Shown here: piece after piece, positions 45,216 to 53,094 of the stretch
How positions within the stretch are numbered: the stretch's first letter is position 1
Layout: each line of letters starts with the position of its first letter
Assembly: GCF_038002165.1 (NCBI RefSeq)
Contig: NZ_JBBOBR010000003.1
Location: 84,334-148,333, forward strand
Reading direction: 5' to 3'
Source of the DNA: Cytobacillus sp. FSL H8-0458
Lineage (GTDB): Bacteria > Bacillota > Bacilli > Bacillales > Cytobacillaceae
Length of the DNA stretch: 64,000 nt
The notes under the pieces: generated by a model
The model's database searches: none
The model's input: only the letters and a program-made list of their open reading frames with translations
What the model was told of the DNA's origin: nothing
Position numbers and translations under genes: made by a program

Positions 45216-45287
45216 TTATTTTTGAGTACGCTCTGTTACCATACAGACTACAATTCCAACCACCGTTCCTAATAAGAAATATGGCAA
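45216..45287 (-). CDS. 23-residue hydrophobic peptide ORF
   Basis: A TTG start behind GGAAGGAGG encodes one membrane segment (PYFLLGTVVGIVVCMVTER) and a short charged tail. Its stop TAA runs straight into the ribosome site of the next gene. The strong ribosome site and tight packing support translation; function is unknown. Confidence 0.55.
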   Translation of the reverse strand: MPYFLLGTVVGIVVCMVTERTQK

Positions 45288-45332
45288 TCTAATACCTCCT
45301 TCCATTCTTAAATCCCTTATTCTTGAAACCTT

Positions 45333-45431
45333 TTAAGCTCGCATTTTATCATCCATAAATCCTTTCTTAGCTATTGTATAAATAGTTAGTCCAAACATAA
45401 CTCCTGCCTTAAACAAGCTAATCGGTGACAT
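45333..45431 (-). CDS. 32-residue membrane peptide ORF
   Basis: The ATG at 45431 is preceded by AAAGGAGGTGA, a near-perfect ribosome site. It encodes MSPISLFKAGVMFGLTIYTI followed by AKKGFMDDKMRA, a single membrane helix with a positive tail. It is the first of three tightly packed small genes. No family recognised. Confidence 0.6.
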   Translation of the reverse strand: MSPISLFKAGVMFGLTIYTIAKKGFMDDKMRA

Positions 45432-45547
45432 AGACTCACCTCCTTTATCGGAAATCTAACACCAAAAAAGAGACGAAAACTCTTATAGAGCAAACCTCCC
45501 TGACTTGTAAACGTTTTGATTGTTCTACCTTTCAGACTGCCAATTCT

Positions 45548-45838
45548 TCAAACGAAGCTAATAGGCTTAACAAGTTCACCACCTTTCAGCAAACCAATTC
45601 CGATATCCTTCAAACCATGCTTATCCTGTAATAAGAACACAACGTTCGATGCACCGCCATCGTAGAAGAATACCCAACATGTTAGTTCTGGTTTGTTTTC
45701 ATCTGGAATAGTAGCCTTAACCTCTTCGTTGCTTATGTCATCCACTGATAGGGTCCTAACGTCGGCTTTCCAGTCCTTCTGTGCTAAATGTGGGTGATGC
45801 TCCTCCATGTAATTCCTGAATACATTAATAATGCTCAT
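45548..45838 (-). CDS. Unknown 96-residue protein after the recombinase
   Basis: AAAGGAG precedes ATG 45838, which lies 17 bases after the recombinase stop, so co-transcription is likely. The protein starts with a helical acidic part (MSIINVFRNYMEEHHPHLAQ) and continues as a probable small alpha/beta domain (ELTCWVFFYDGGASNVVFLL). SCC elements often carry small unknown genes behind ccr; whether this is one of them cannot be told by eye. Confidence 0.7.
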   Translation of the reverse strand: MSIINVFRNYMEEHHPHLAQKDWKADVRTLSVDDISNEEVKATIPDENKPELTCWVFFYDGGASNVVFLLQDKHGLKDIGIGLLKGGELVKPISFV

Positions 45839-45855
45839 AGGTTATTTGCTCCTTT

Positions 45856-47544
45856 TCATAGGTCGATTAAAATAGAAAAAGGGGGAGAGAACTCATCCGT
45901 AATAGATGAATCCTCTCCCCCTTTAAAGGTGAAGTGTTTTGCAACTTCTTTATTAAGTTGTATTTGTATCGTGTCAATCTTCCGGTCCTCATTGATGGTG
46001 ATTTGACGGATGAGCAGGTGCATCAGTCTTTTCCTCTGCTCCCTGGTCAATGATTCTTGATAGGCACTTTTGAAGTTTTGCATGACCTGTTTGACCATTG
46101 AAAAGTTTATGAGTTGTGTACCACCTTGCCCTATCTGCAGTTCAATAGGAGATAGTCTCTCTTCAAGTCGTTCCTTTTCTTCATTCAAAGTGGATAACCG
46201 CTGCACAAGGTCTGCTTTTTGAATCAAATCATCTTCGTACAAACCAAGGACTTTCTCTTTCTTTTGTTGATTGGATTCTATTGCCTTTTTCAAGGTCTCA
46301 TATTCGTGTTGAAGCGGAGAAGAATCTTGTTCTTTCTTGTTATTAATACGTTCAACAATTTGCTCTATAAGCACATCACTTGTGGCTATGTTTGATAGCT
46401 TTTCAAGCACATGAGGGTCTGCATAATCCGTCCTTACTCCATTCGACCGACAAACTGCTGAACCTTTATTCTTCCAAGCTCCACATACATAATACTCCAG
46501 AACCTTTTTTGTTCCGTCTTTGAGTGTATTCGTTGTCCTTCCAATCACCATTCCTGCCCCACATGCAGGACACTTCATGATACCAGTGAGAGGGAACTCC
46601 CCGTCATGTATTCGATTAGGCTTGCCGCTTCTACTCGACATGATATTTTTTGCTTTTTCCCATGTTTCTTCTGAAATGATAGCTTCGTGCTGCCCCTTTT
46701 CAATCACAGGGTGAGGATTAATATTGTTTCTTCTCTTCTCGTTCCAATCTCTCCGGACATTATAGCGAATAAATCCTGCATAAAGTGGATTGCTTAGAAT
46801 CGTTTTTACCCCGTTGATGGAGAAGTCTTTGTTCTTTTTAGTCCGGTGTCCTTCATTGTTGAGTTTATTTGCGATGGATTTGTAACCATTCCCCTCAACG
46901 TAAAGGTCAAATACCTTTCGGACCGTTTGCGCTTCTGTTGGATTAACAACAAGTGTTGAGAGTTTTCTCTTACGGTTTTCTCCTGGAACACTCACAACAT
47001 CATAACCAAGAACCTGCCCGCCATTCCACGACCCTTCTTTAGCTCTTGCTAACATCCCCATTTTTACGTTTTGAGCGATATTATCTCTTTCAAATTCAGC
47101 AATGACTGCCAACATCCGAAATTGCATTTTCCCCGCTGGAGTTTCCGTTTCGTAGCGTTCCGTAAATGAACGAAAAACAATGTTTCTCATTTCTAGTTCT
47201 TCAACAATATTTAGTAAATCCTTTGTCTTACGAGAAAAGCGGTTCACCTTCCACACGAGTACCAAGTCAAAGTCTTTACCCTTGGCATCATGCAGTAATT
47301 GTTGTAAGGCTGGTCTCCCTTTGATGTTCTTTCCGCTTTTCCCTCGGTCCACGTATTCTTTATGAACAACATATCCTTCTCGTTCGCACATTTCTTTTAG
47401 CACACGGACCTGTTCATCAATACTGTAGCCTTCTTCAGCCTGTTCCAATGTGGAGACTCGAGCATAGATAGCGGCTCTTTTCTGTGTTCCAGTTCGGCTG
47501 AATTGGTCAAGCTGGTCGTCGAGCTGTCTCGCATAGTTCGGCAT
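45856..47544 (-). CDS. Large serine recombinase (Ccr-like)
   Basis: A protein of 562 residues. The N-terminal resolvase domain (about 25-165) has the catalytic serine in IYARVSTLEQ, the WKVNRFSR arginine pair and EFERDNIAQNVKMG. The recombinase domain follows (about 185-290, GGQVLGYDV, VRKVFDLYVEGNGYKSIANKL), then a zinc ribbon (CPACG about 335, C..C in YYVCGAWKNKGSAVCRSN) and a coiled coil (about 400-480). This is the domain order of CcrA/B/C and phage integrases. ATG 47544 follows AAGGGGGTGA; an upstream start would add 11 residues. It should excise and integrate the element at rlmH, possibly with the neighbouring recombinase-like protein. Confidence 0.92.
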   Translation of the reverse strand: MPNYARQLDDQLDQFSRTGTQKRAAIYARVSTLEQAEEGYSIDEQVRVLKEMCEREGYVVHKEYVDRGKSGKNIKGRPALQQLLHDAKGKDFDLVLVWKVNRFSRKTKDLLNIVEELEMRNIVFRSFTERYETETPAGKMQFRMLAVIAEFERDNIAQNVKMGMLARAKEGSWNGGQVLGYDVVSVPGENRKRKLSTLVVNPTEAQTVRKVFDLYVEGNGYKSIANKLNNEGHRTKKNKDFSINGVKTILSNPLYAGFIRYNVRRDWNEKRRNNINPHPVIEKGQHEAIISEETWEKAKNIMSSRSGKPNRIHDGEFPLTGIMKCPACGAGMVIGRTTNTLKDGTKKVLEYYVCGAWKNKGSAVCRSNGVRTDYADPHVLEKLSNIATSDVLIEQIVERINNKKEQDSSPLQHEYETLKKAIESNQQKKEKVLGLYEDDLIQKADLVQRLSTLNEEKERLEERLSPIELQIGQGGTQLINFSMVKQVMQNFKSAYQESLTREQRKRLMHLLIRQITINEDRKIDTIQIQLNKEVAKHFTFKGGEDSSITDEFSPPFSILIDL

Positions 47545-48058
47545 CACGTTCACCCCCTTTCTTGTTTTCATCTTCAATTAACCAACGTGCTACTAGTGAC
47601 AGCGGAATTCCTTGCATAGCTGCTAACCTTAAATGTCTCGTATTGAGTAATTTGCACATGTACTCAAACACTCTCAATCCTTCTTCTGTGGAAGTGTCGA
47701 AAGGTTCCGTTACTGAACAAATCTCCACACCATATCTTGCAAGCTCTCTTTCTATTTGTTTAAGCTCTTTTCCATCAGGAGTAAGCGTAAATACATCCCA
47801 AACAAGGACTACTCCGAACAAACCTTCAGCAGCATCCTTCAACATTTGCTTCAATACTTTTCTTCTTTTCTCATGAGATTCCGAGCTTGGTTCCCTGTAG
47901 ACCCTACTGACTTGATATCCAACCCGCTCACACTTTTCTTTTAAGACCTGGACGTCTCGATGAATTCTGTAACCCTCGGGTTGGGTCCACGATGTATTTC
48001 TTGTGTAAATTACTATCTTGTCTTGTTTCTGCTGTGCAGTTTCATCCCTACTTATCAT
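47507..48058 (-). CDS. Degenerate recombinase-like protein (resolvase domain only)
   Basis: A protein of 183 residues that aligns with the N-terminal domain of the adjacent recombinase: IYTRNTSWTQPEGYRIHRDV against IYARVSTLEQAEEGYSIDEQ, and VVLVWDVFTLTPDGKELKQI against LVLVWKVNRFSRKTKDLLNI. The catalytic Ser position is Thr, with a Ser one place later, and the two active-site Arg of NRFSR are lost. There is no recombinase or zinc domain. It should therefore not cut DNA; it may be a structural partner of the recombinase or a directionality or regulatory protein. It overlaps the recombinase start by 38 bases and follows AAAGGAGGAG. Confidence 0.8.
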   Translation of the reverse strand: MISRDETAQQKQDKIVIYTRNTSWTQPEGYRIHRDVQVLKEKCERVGYQVSRVYREPSSESHEKRRKVLKQMLKDAAEGLFGVVLVWDVFTLTPDGKELKQIERELARYGVEICSVTEPFDTSTEEGLRVFEYMCKLLNTRHLRLAAMQGIPLSLVARWLIEDENKKGGERDAELCETARRPA

Positions 48059-48164
48059 CGGAATCTCCTCCTTTGGGGTGTTTTGTAAGGTATTCTGTGA
48101 CCATTTCTGCCAACATGTCTAAAAGATTTTGATATTCGTAGATAGAACCTTCTTTTTCGTTCAT
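48048..48164 (-). CDS. 38-residue ORF before the recombinase pair
   Basis: ATG 48164 follows GGAGAG and opens 38 codons (MNEKEGSIYEYQNLLDMLAE then MVTEYLTKHPKGGDSDDK). It overlaps the recombinase-like gene by 11 bases and contains that gene's AAAGGAGGAG ribosome site. The product is acidic and helical. It is probably a real small gene of the recombination operon; no family recognised. Confidence 0.55.
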   Translation of the reverse strand: MNEKEGSIYEYQNLLDMLAEMVTEYLTKHPKGGDSDDK

Positions 48165-48319
48165 GGCAAGCTCTCCTCGTCGTAGTAATAATATATATTT
48201 CATTTCTTTGTAAGAAAGTGGGGGGAGGGGTGGTTAACTAAAACAAAACTTTTTCATTGGGTTTTAAGCTTTTGGTATTGAACAGTTTTTTTTGTTTTTT
48301 ACACACCCCCTACACCCCC

Positions 48320-50149
48320 TTAGAACTGAATAATATCGCCAGCTAGAGTAGGGAACTGGAAATCTTCCAATTCTATCAGCTTTATTCCGTCATAGTAGAC
48401 AGTTCCTTTGATTTTCTTCTTCACAATCGGAATATTTTCACTGTCTAAAATTACTTTGAAATAGCGCCAGAATACTTGACGAGATTTTGTTCCTTTGTCG
48501 TCAATTCCTTGAACATTTAACCATTGACTATACATATTGTAAAAGTCGGACTGCTTAGTGCGGAAACCGTCCTCTTGAACCACATGAGAATGAAAAAATT
48601 CTCTTACTGGATTTTGCTCATCGTAATAAGCTCGTTCGGTTTCTTCAATTGCTTTACAGGCACTGAACTGATAGTTATTGCTTCTCAACCGCTGCAATCC
48701 TAATATCGCCCAAATAAGAATTCCAGGCAGTTCCTTAAGCAGTTCGTCTTTCAAATCTACATTTCGTTCTTCTTTCTTAAAGGTTCTTGAAAAAGGCACG
48801 ATAATAAGTTTTCGAAAATAGCCTTCTGTAACGTCTGATGAGTCAGGAAGGTTGTTGACTAGAAACACCAAACGGCAGTATGGGCGGTAACTAATCGCAG
48901 GACGATACTTAATGTTAATAGTGATGTTATCTCCACTAACAATCGCCTTAAAGTTTTCCGTTTTAAGTGCCTTGCCACCCATTTCGTTCTCAGCAGATAT
49001 GTTAAGAGATTTGCCAATCATGCTTTCCATACCAAATTGGTCATTAAACTTAGATAGAGGTACGCTGCTGACGTTTTGGGGACCCACTAATTCAGTGATA
49101 ATGGAAGCCAAAACACTTTTACCATTCGCTCCACTACCATAGTAATAGACCGCCTTTTCTGCTTTGGTTTCCCCAGTCAGCCAGTATCCAATCAACTCTT
49201 GATGTACAGCGATTAGTTCAGGATTGTTGAGTGTAATATCACGCATGAAATCATCAAACTTAGGTGCTGTTGCATTCGCATCATAAGGAATTGGGATTTG
49301 AACTGTAGAAAGGTACATTGGCGAATGTTCATGTAGCCTGAACGTAGACAGATTTAACATGCCATTCTTTAAGTTGATAAAGTTGCGTCCTGTGTTCATC
49401 TCTTCAACAATAGGTGCTTCACGTTGGAGAGCTCGAATAATCTCAGTTTCATATGTGCTTTTCCAACTGTTCCATCTACCTTCATGCATCACTGCCCTGA
49501 TTATTTTTCCGAGATTCACTTCAGAAAGCTCTTCATATACACCCATTTTGTTGTATAGAAAGAGTCTTCCGTCTCTTGTTGAACGCACATGGCAACGCTT
49601 GAGGAAATGCCTTGCAAAAACGTTGGCGTTAAAGTGGTATCGTTTCTTTTTATCATCGTAAAGAAACCCTCTTTCTTCCGCCTTTCCAACCTTCAGAACT
49701 TGCCCCAGTTCCAAAAGCAATGCTTCCGGAACCAGTGAGTCAGCAATCAATTCAGCAGACTTGAATCGTTCTAAAGACTTGTGTTTAGGCATATCGTGGA
49801 CATGTTCCATTAAAGCAGAGAAGAACGAATCTTCCTCTCCTACCGCCTCCGTGCTAATAGCAGTTACCAATAAGGATTGTTTTTCTGGAACATCAATCTC
49901 CTGTACCAAAACTCTAAGGGTCTCCGAAGATTCTAGCAATCTTAGTTTGCTGATTGGATGATTTGATAAAAAGTTGTGAGCTTCTTTTTTATCCAGACGA
50001 ACATTCTCATTTTTACTTACATTTACCTGTCCTACATCAAATCGCTCGTTTGCTTGAATAGGGTGATTTTGAGAAGCACTTGACTCCTCGCTGTTTGTAT
50101 TAGGTTTACTATTGTGAAGCACCGGTCGCCTAACCTTTTTCAATGCCAT
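48320..50149 (-). CDS. D5/P4-type primase-helicase (SCC Cch-like role)
   Basis: A protein of 609 residues. The region about 165-290 has the D5_N type (NANVFARHFLKRCHVRSTRD, LFLYNKMGVYEEL). The SF3 helicase core (about 325-500) has Walker A YYGSGANGKSVLA, a Walker B-like acidic strand, and the motif C asparagines in VFLVNNLPD. The C-terminal part is a winged-helix type (DUF3854/pox D5-like) end. It unwinds DNA for element replication; SCC elements carry a comparable gene (cch) next to ccr. ATG 50149 follows GGGGAGGT and overlaps the preceding stop as TAATG, giving translational coupling. Confidence 0.88.
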   Translation of the reverse strand: MALKKVRRPVLHNSKPNTNSEESSASQNHPIQANERFDVGQVNVSKNENVRLDKKEAHNFLSNHPISKLRLLESSETLRVLVQEIDVPEKQSLLVTAISTEAVGEEDSFFSALMEHVHDMPKHKSLERFKSAELIADSLVPEALLLELGQVLKVGKAEERGFLYDDKKKRYHFNANVFARHFLKRCHVRSTRDGRLFLYNKMGVYEELSEVNLGKIIRAVMHEGRWNSWKSTYETEIIRALQREAPIVEEMNTGRNFINLKNGMLNLSTFRLHEHSPMYLSTVQIPIPYDANATAPKFDDFMRDITLNNPELIAVHQELIGYWLTGETKAEKAVYYYGSGANGKSVLASIITELVGPQNVSSVPLSKFNDQFGMESMIGKSLNISAENEMGGKALKTENFKAIVSGDNITINIKYRPAISYRPYCRLVFLVNNLPDSSDVTEGYFRKLIIVPFSRTFKKEERNVDLKDELLKELPGILIWAILGLQRLRSNNYQFSACKAIEETERAYYDEQNPVREFFHSHVVQEDGFRTKQSDFYNMYSQWLNVQGIDDKGTKSRQVFWRYFKVILDSENIPIVKKKIKGTVYYDGIKLIELEDFQFPTLAGDIIQF

Positions 50150-50658
50150 TACGCTACCTCCCCATACAAGGCAAATGAACTGCAATTAATAATCTCTATA
50201 GGCTCGTTATCCCTTGCTCCAAAGCATTTAGAGTTAAATTCAGGAAAGAAGTTAATTGAGCCATTACTTACAGATTTAACTGAGCATTCAGGGTCATCCA
50301 TGTAGCAACCATCTTGAATCACAATTCCCCAAATTCCAGTCTGGTTAAGAAACTCTGCAAACTCTAGTTGTAACCCAGCGTATTGCCCTCTAGTCATTAC
50401 CATCTGAAAACCCTTAGGGTAGAAGTCAATCTCTAAAAATTCTTCATGAATAATGATTCGATTCGCTAGTACTTTCTGACCTGAAAGGTCCTTTACTACT
50501 CTTTTAATTTCTCTTTTCAATCCATCTCGAGAAGTGCCTTTAGGTATTGGAACCTGAGCTGCTAGACGGTAGATTGCATTGACACCGTCATAGTGGTCGT
50601 TCCTTGCAGCAGTAAGGGATGAGATTGCAATGTGATAGTTATTATTTTTATGAATCAT
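50149..50658 (-). CDS. Unknown protein coupled to the helicase
   Basis: A protein of 169 residues with a mixed alpha/beta pattern: ISSLTAARNDHYDGVNAIYR, KREIKRVVKDLSGQKV, IIIHEEFLEIDFYPKGFQMV. Its stop overlaps the helicase ATG (TAATG), so the two are co-translated and probably work together in replication. I do not recognise the family; the position would suit a small primase-accessory protein. AGGT precedes the ATG, followed by only weak pairing. Confidence 0.7.
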   Translation of the reverse strand: MIHKNNNYHIAISSLTAARNDHYDGVNAIYRLAAQVPIPKGTSRDGLKREIKRVVKDLSGQKVLANRIIIHEEFLEIDFYPKGFQMVMTRGQYAGLQLEFAEFLNQTGIWGIVIQDGCYMDDPECSVKSVSNGSINFFPEFNSKCFGARDNEPIEIINCSSFALYGEVA

Positions 50659-50770
50659 AAACTTTACCTCCGTAGTTGTTTTTGTTTACGATTCTCATTG
50701 TATTTGGGAATTAATGAATCATCACGGAAAGATTTTAGAGGAAATGCACGAAAAAAAATTCCTTGACATA

Positions 50771-50812
50771 ACAAAAACCTTCTGAGCCCTTTAAAGTTCA
50801 GAAGGTTTTTGT
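50771..50812 (-). terminator. Terminator at the end of the 244-residue gene
   Basis: ACAAAAACCTTCTGA and TCAGAAGGTTTTTGT form a perfect 15-bp stem; the gene's TAA lies in the loop. The U-rich arm is on both strands. Confidence 0.85.
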
Positions 50813-51525
50813 TGTTTTTGTTCTATTAGCTCTTGTATCTCTTGTTGAATAGATGGAGGAAGTTCAAGGAAATCTGCGGTAGTATACATCTTCTTTTGAT
50901 TTAAGTGAGGATAAGAATTTATCACTTCAAGAAAGGATTCTTGAAATAGTAACTGCTGTTGTACTTGCTGTCTATACAAAGCACTTAAATTCCTTAAGTC
51001 ATTCATATATTGTTCCTGAAATTCTAGCTTTGACTTTAGGCTGCTCAGGTCATCGAATAGAGAAAAATCATTCTTTACAATGCGCATTACCTCATTAATA
51101 TTTTTCTCGCTCTCCAAGTAATAGTCATCGCTCATCTGGTCTTGTAGCCAGTCTACAAATAACTTATTGTCTTCACCTGTCAGCTTCTGGCTTTCAATCT
51201 CTGCCAAAATCTCAATTAAGGTTGTCAGAGCTTTTTCATCTGTTTCTTGCTGTAATGTTTTTCCCTTAACCAGTTTTTTATTTAAGAGGTCTAATGCTTC
51301 CTCATTTTTTGGATTTTCCAACATATTTCTAATCAACTTGACATAGGCATCTAGTTGCTCTATCGGAGCTTCAAACCTCTTAGTTGGATGACCCAACATT
51401 TTACGGACTTTATTTATATGACTTCCAACTCTTTTTCTATTGGACTCAAACACACTGGAGTTAGTATCTTCATCTCCATAAACTTCTTTCGTTAGGTCTG
51501 TTATGTTAAAAGTATTCTTAGACAC
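50791..51525 (-). CDS. Unknown coiled-coil protein, 244 residues
   Basis: A highly helical, acidic protein. The N-terminal 70 residues (DLTKEVYGDEDTNSSVFESN, VGSHINKVRKMLGHPTKRF) look like a small DNA-binding helical domain, and residues about 70-215 are coiled coil, ending EIQELIEQKQQ. It resembles no family I can name. It sits between the helicase unit and the small acidic genes and has its own terminator, so it is probably a separate transcript. A regulatory role is possible. Confidence 0.7.
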   Translation of the reverse strand: MSKNTFNITDLTKEVYGDEDTNSSVFESNRKRVGSHINKVRKMLGHPTKRFEAPIEQLDAYVKLIRNMLENPKNEEALDLLNKKLVKGKTLQQETDEKALTTLIEILAEIESQKLTGEDNKLFVDWLQDQMSDDYYLESEKNINEVMRIVKNDFSLFDDLSSLKSKLEFQEQYMNDLRNLSALYRQQVQQQLLFQESFLEVINSYPHLNQKKMYTTADFLELPPSIQQEIQELIEQKQQKPSEL

Positions 51526-51556
51526 CTTAAAATCCGCCTTTCATTAAAATCATTCT

Positions 51557-51588
51557 CAAAAAAAAATCGGAAAAGAGATTCCGATTTT
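51557..51588 (-). terminator. Terminator after the 78-residue gene
   Basis: On the minus strand AAAATCGGAA and TTCCGATTTT form a 10-bp stem with a 6-base loop, followed by TTTTT. Confidence 0.88.
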
Positions 51589-51601
51589 CATCTTGTAATC
51601 C

Positions 51602-51838
51602 TTATCTTATACTATTACATTCTATATCAATATCTCCTGCTAAGTAATCCACAAACCACCAATCTTCAAATCCTATTTTTCGTTGATAAATATTTTCATT
51701 TTCAAGACAAATCTTTATTTCGATTTCTTCCTCATTATCTTTCGCTGTAAAATATACAAAAGACCAATCTTCCATATCGAAGGTTACACACTGATATGAG
51801 CGTTCTTCTAATTCAGTAATATACGCTGTATATATCAT
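51602..51838 (-). CDS. Unknown acidic protein, 78 residues
   Basis: A small acidic, aromatic-rich protein, predicted mostly beta (IYTAYITELEERSYQCVTFD, WSFVYFTAKDNEEEIEIKIC, DWWFVDYLAGDIDIEC). It begins inside the stop of the upstream gene (ATGA), so it is translationally coupled to it. Function is unknown. Small acidic proteins beside restriction genes may be DNA mimics or immunity factors, but nothing here proves it. Confidence 0.65.
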   Translation of the reverse strand: MIYTAYITELEERSYQCVTFDMEDWSFVYFTAKDNEEEIEIKICLENENIYQRKIGFEDWWFVDYLAGDIDIECNSIR

Positions 51839-52158
51839 TTCTCATTATCCTTTTCTTGCAGTAATATTTCTTCATAAATTTTCTCGCCATTCTTCAGACA
51901 AACTAAAAAGAGTGGTTGGTTCGTATTAGCATCAGATGCTACACAAACCAACCACTCATGTTCTTCTTTATTGTAAACACAAGAATGAACCAATACCATT
52001 TCAGGAGATATATTAAGCAATTCTTCTGTCACAAGGTTTTCATCAAGTTCCTCTTTATACAATAGAACTGACTCATCTGCAACTTGTTCTTCATCAACAT
52101 CGATGCCAAATTGCAAAGACATGAAGATAGCAAAATGTTCGGCGTTATAGTAACACAT
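51835..52158 (-). CDS. Unknown acidic protein, 107 residues
   Basis: An acidic protein (CYYNAEHFAIFMSLQFGIDV, then EEELDENLVTEEL-type stretches) with a C-terminal beta part NKEEHEWLVCVASD, LFLVCLKNGEKIYEE. The KEEHE-beta-hairpin arrangement recurs in the 111-residue protein at 52700-53035, so the two may be distant paralogues. It lies 13 bases after radC and overlaps the next gene by four bases. Function unknown. Confidence 0.65.
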   Translation of the reverse strand: MCYYNAEHFAIFMSLQFGIDVDEEQVADESVLLYKEELDENLVTEELLNISPEMVLVHSCVYNKEEHEWLVCVASDANTNQPLFLVCLKNGEKIYEEILLQEKDNEK

Positions 52159-52171
52159 TGTTCTTCCCCCC

Positions 52172-52618
52172 TTAAATATATCCTTTTTCTTTCAAGGATG
52201 TATATTTCCCATCACCAATAATGAGATGGTCCAAAAGCTCAATCCCCATAAGCTTTCCAGCTTCAGCAAGACGTTTTGTAACTTCCACATCTTCCCTGGA
52301 TTCGGTAGTTTCACCAGATGGATGGTTATGAGCCACCATGATACTCGCTGCAGATGACAAGATAGCTGATTTCATAACTTCACGAGGGCTAACGATGCTG
52401 GCATTTAAGCTACCAATATGGCAGACATTTATAGATACTGGTTGGTTCTTGACGTCTAAGGTCACAACAATGAAATGCTCACGGTCTTTATCCTCTAAGA
52501 AACTCTTAATTAACTCATATGCATCCTGAGGACTTCTAATAACCCTATTCTTATACAAAACAGTTGATTCTCTTACTAGTTTCACTGACACAATTTCAAC
52601 TCTTTTAGCACTTTTCAT
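52172..52618 (-). CDS. RadC/JAB-domain protein
   Basis: A protein of 148 residues covering only the JAB (MPN) domain of RadC: the metal site HNHPSG followed by S at +5 and D at +8 (AHNHPSGETTESREDVE, about 96-112), and LLDHLIIGDGKYTSLKEKGYI at the end. The helix-hairpin-helix region of chromosomal RadC is missing. Short JAB proteins like this are common passengers of SCC elements, integrative elements and phages; the role is unclear (proposed in recombination or antirestriction). It is the first gene of a three-gene unit. Confidence 0.9.
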   Translation of the reverse strand: MKSAKRVEIVSVKLVRESTVLYKNRVIRSPQDAYELIKSFLEDKDREHFIVVTLDVKNQPVSINVCHIGSLNASIVSPREVMKSAILSSAASIMVAHNHPSGETTESREDVEVTKRLAEAGKLMGIELLDHLIIGDGKYTSLKEKGYI

Positions 52619-52699
52619 TAATCCAACTCCTACATGTATTTTTAAATCAATTAAATAATATATATTTAATTACAATTATTAATACGGTTGTCTACACTT

Positions 52700-53035
52700 C
52701 TATATTATTACTCTTTCAAATCCAAACTGCGGGTTCACCTTATAAATTGCTGTCGGCATACTTTTTTCCATAATAACAGCATATAAATTCACTCCAGTTT
52801 GTATTATTAAGTAAATTTCATGTTCCTCTTTTGAAGTGCAAGATGCTTTAATTGGACCACAAGCAATCTTTATTTTACTGCCTGTTTCAATTAATTCTCT
52901 TGGATATATAACGTCTACAAAATCATCTGTATCACCCACAAAAAACTCTTCAATATAGTTTTCTTGAAAACATAGCTCAGAATAATGCAACATACAAATT
53001 TTTTCTGCTATTTCGTTTAAAAATGTAATTTCCAT
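52700..53035 (-). CDS. Unknown acidic protein, 111 residues
   Basis: The start is helical and Cys-containing (EITFLNEIAEKICMLHYSEL). The C-terminal half (CTSKEEHEIYLIIQTGVNLY, AVIMEKSMPTAIYKV) has the same KEEHE-beta-hairpin pattern as the protein at 51835-52158. GGAGG precedes the ATG. It follows the methyltransferase transcript after a terminator, so it starts a new unit. Function unknown. Confidence 0.65.
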   Translation of the reverse strand: MEITFLNEIAEKICMLHYSELCFQENYIEEFFVGDTDDFVDVIYPRELIETGSKIKIACGPIKASCTSKEEHEIYLIIQTGVNLYAVIMEKSMPTAIYKVNPQFGFERVII

Positions 53036-53049
53036 AAATCCTCCCCAAA

Positions 53050-53091
53050 AAGAAATAAGCCCTAATCCATAAAAATGGATTAGGGCTTATT
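53050..53091 (-). terminator. Terminator of the methyltransferase gene
   Basis: AATAAGCCCTAATCCA and TGGATTAGGGCTTATT form a perfect 16-bp stem with a 6-base loop right after the stop, followed on the minus strand by TTCTTTTT. Confidence 0.93.
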
Positions 53092-53094
53092 GAA

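Noticed and set aside
45432..45547. A TTG-started 35-codon frame behind AGGGAGG overlapping the 32-residue peptide gene
   Set aside because: It would read out of frame through a better supported small gene and has no clear protein character; the AGAG...CTCT-TTTTTT hairpin there looks more like a weak terminator.
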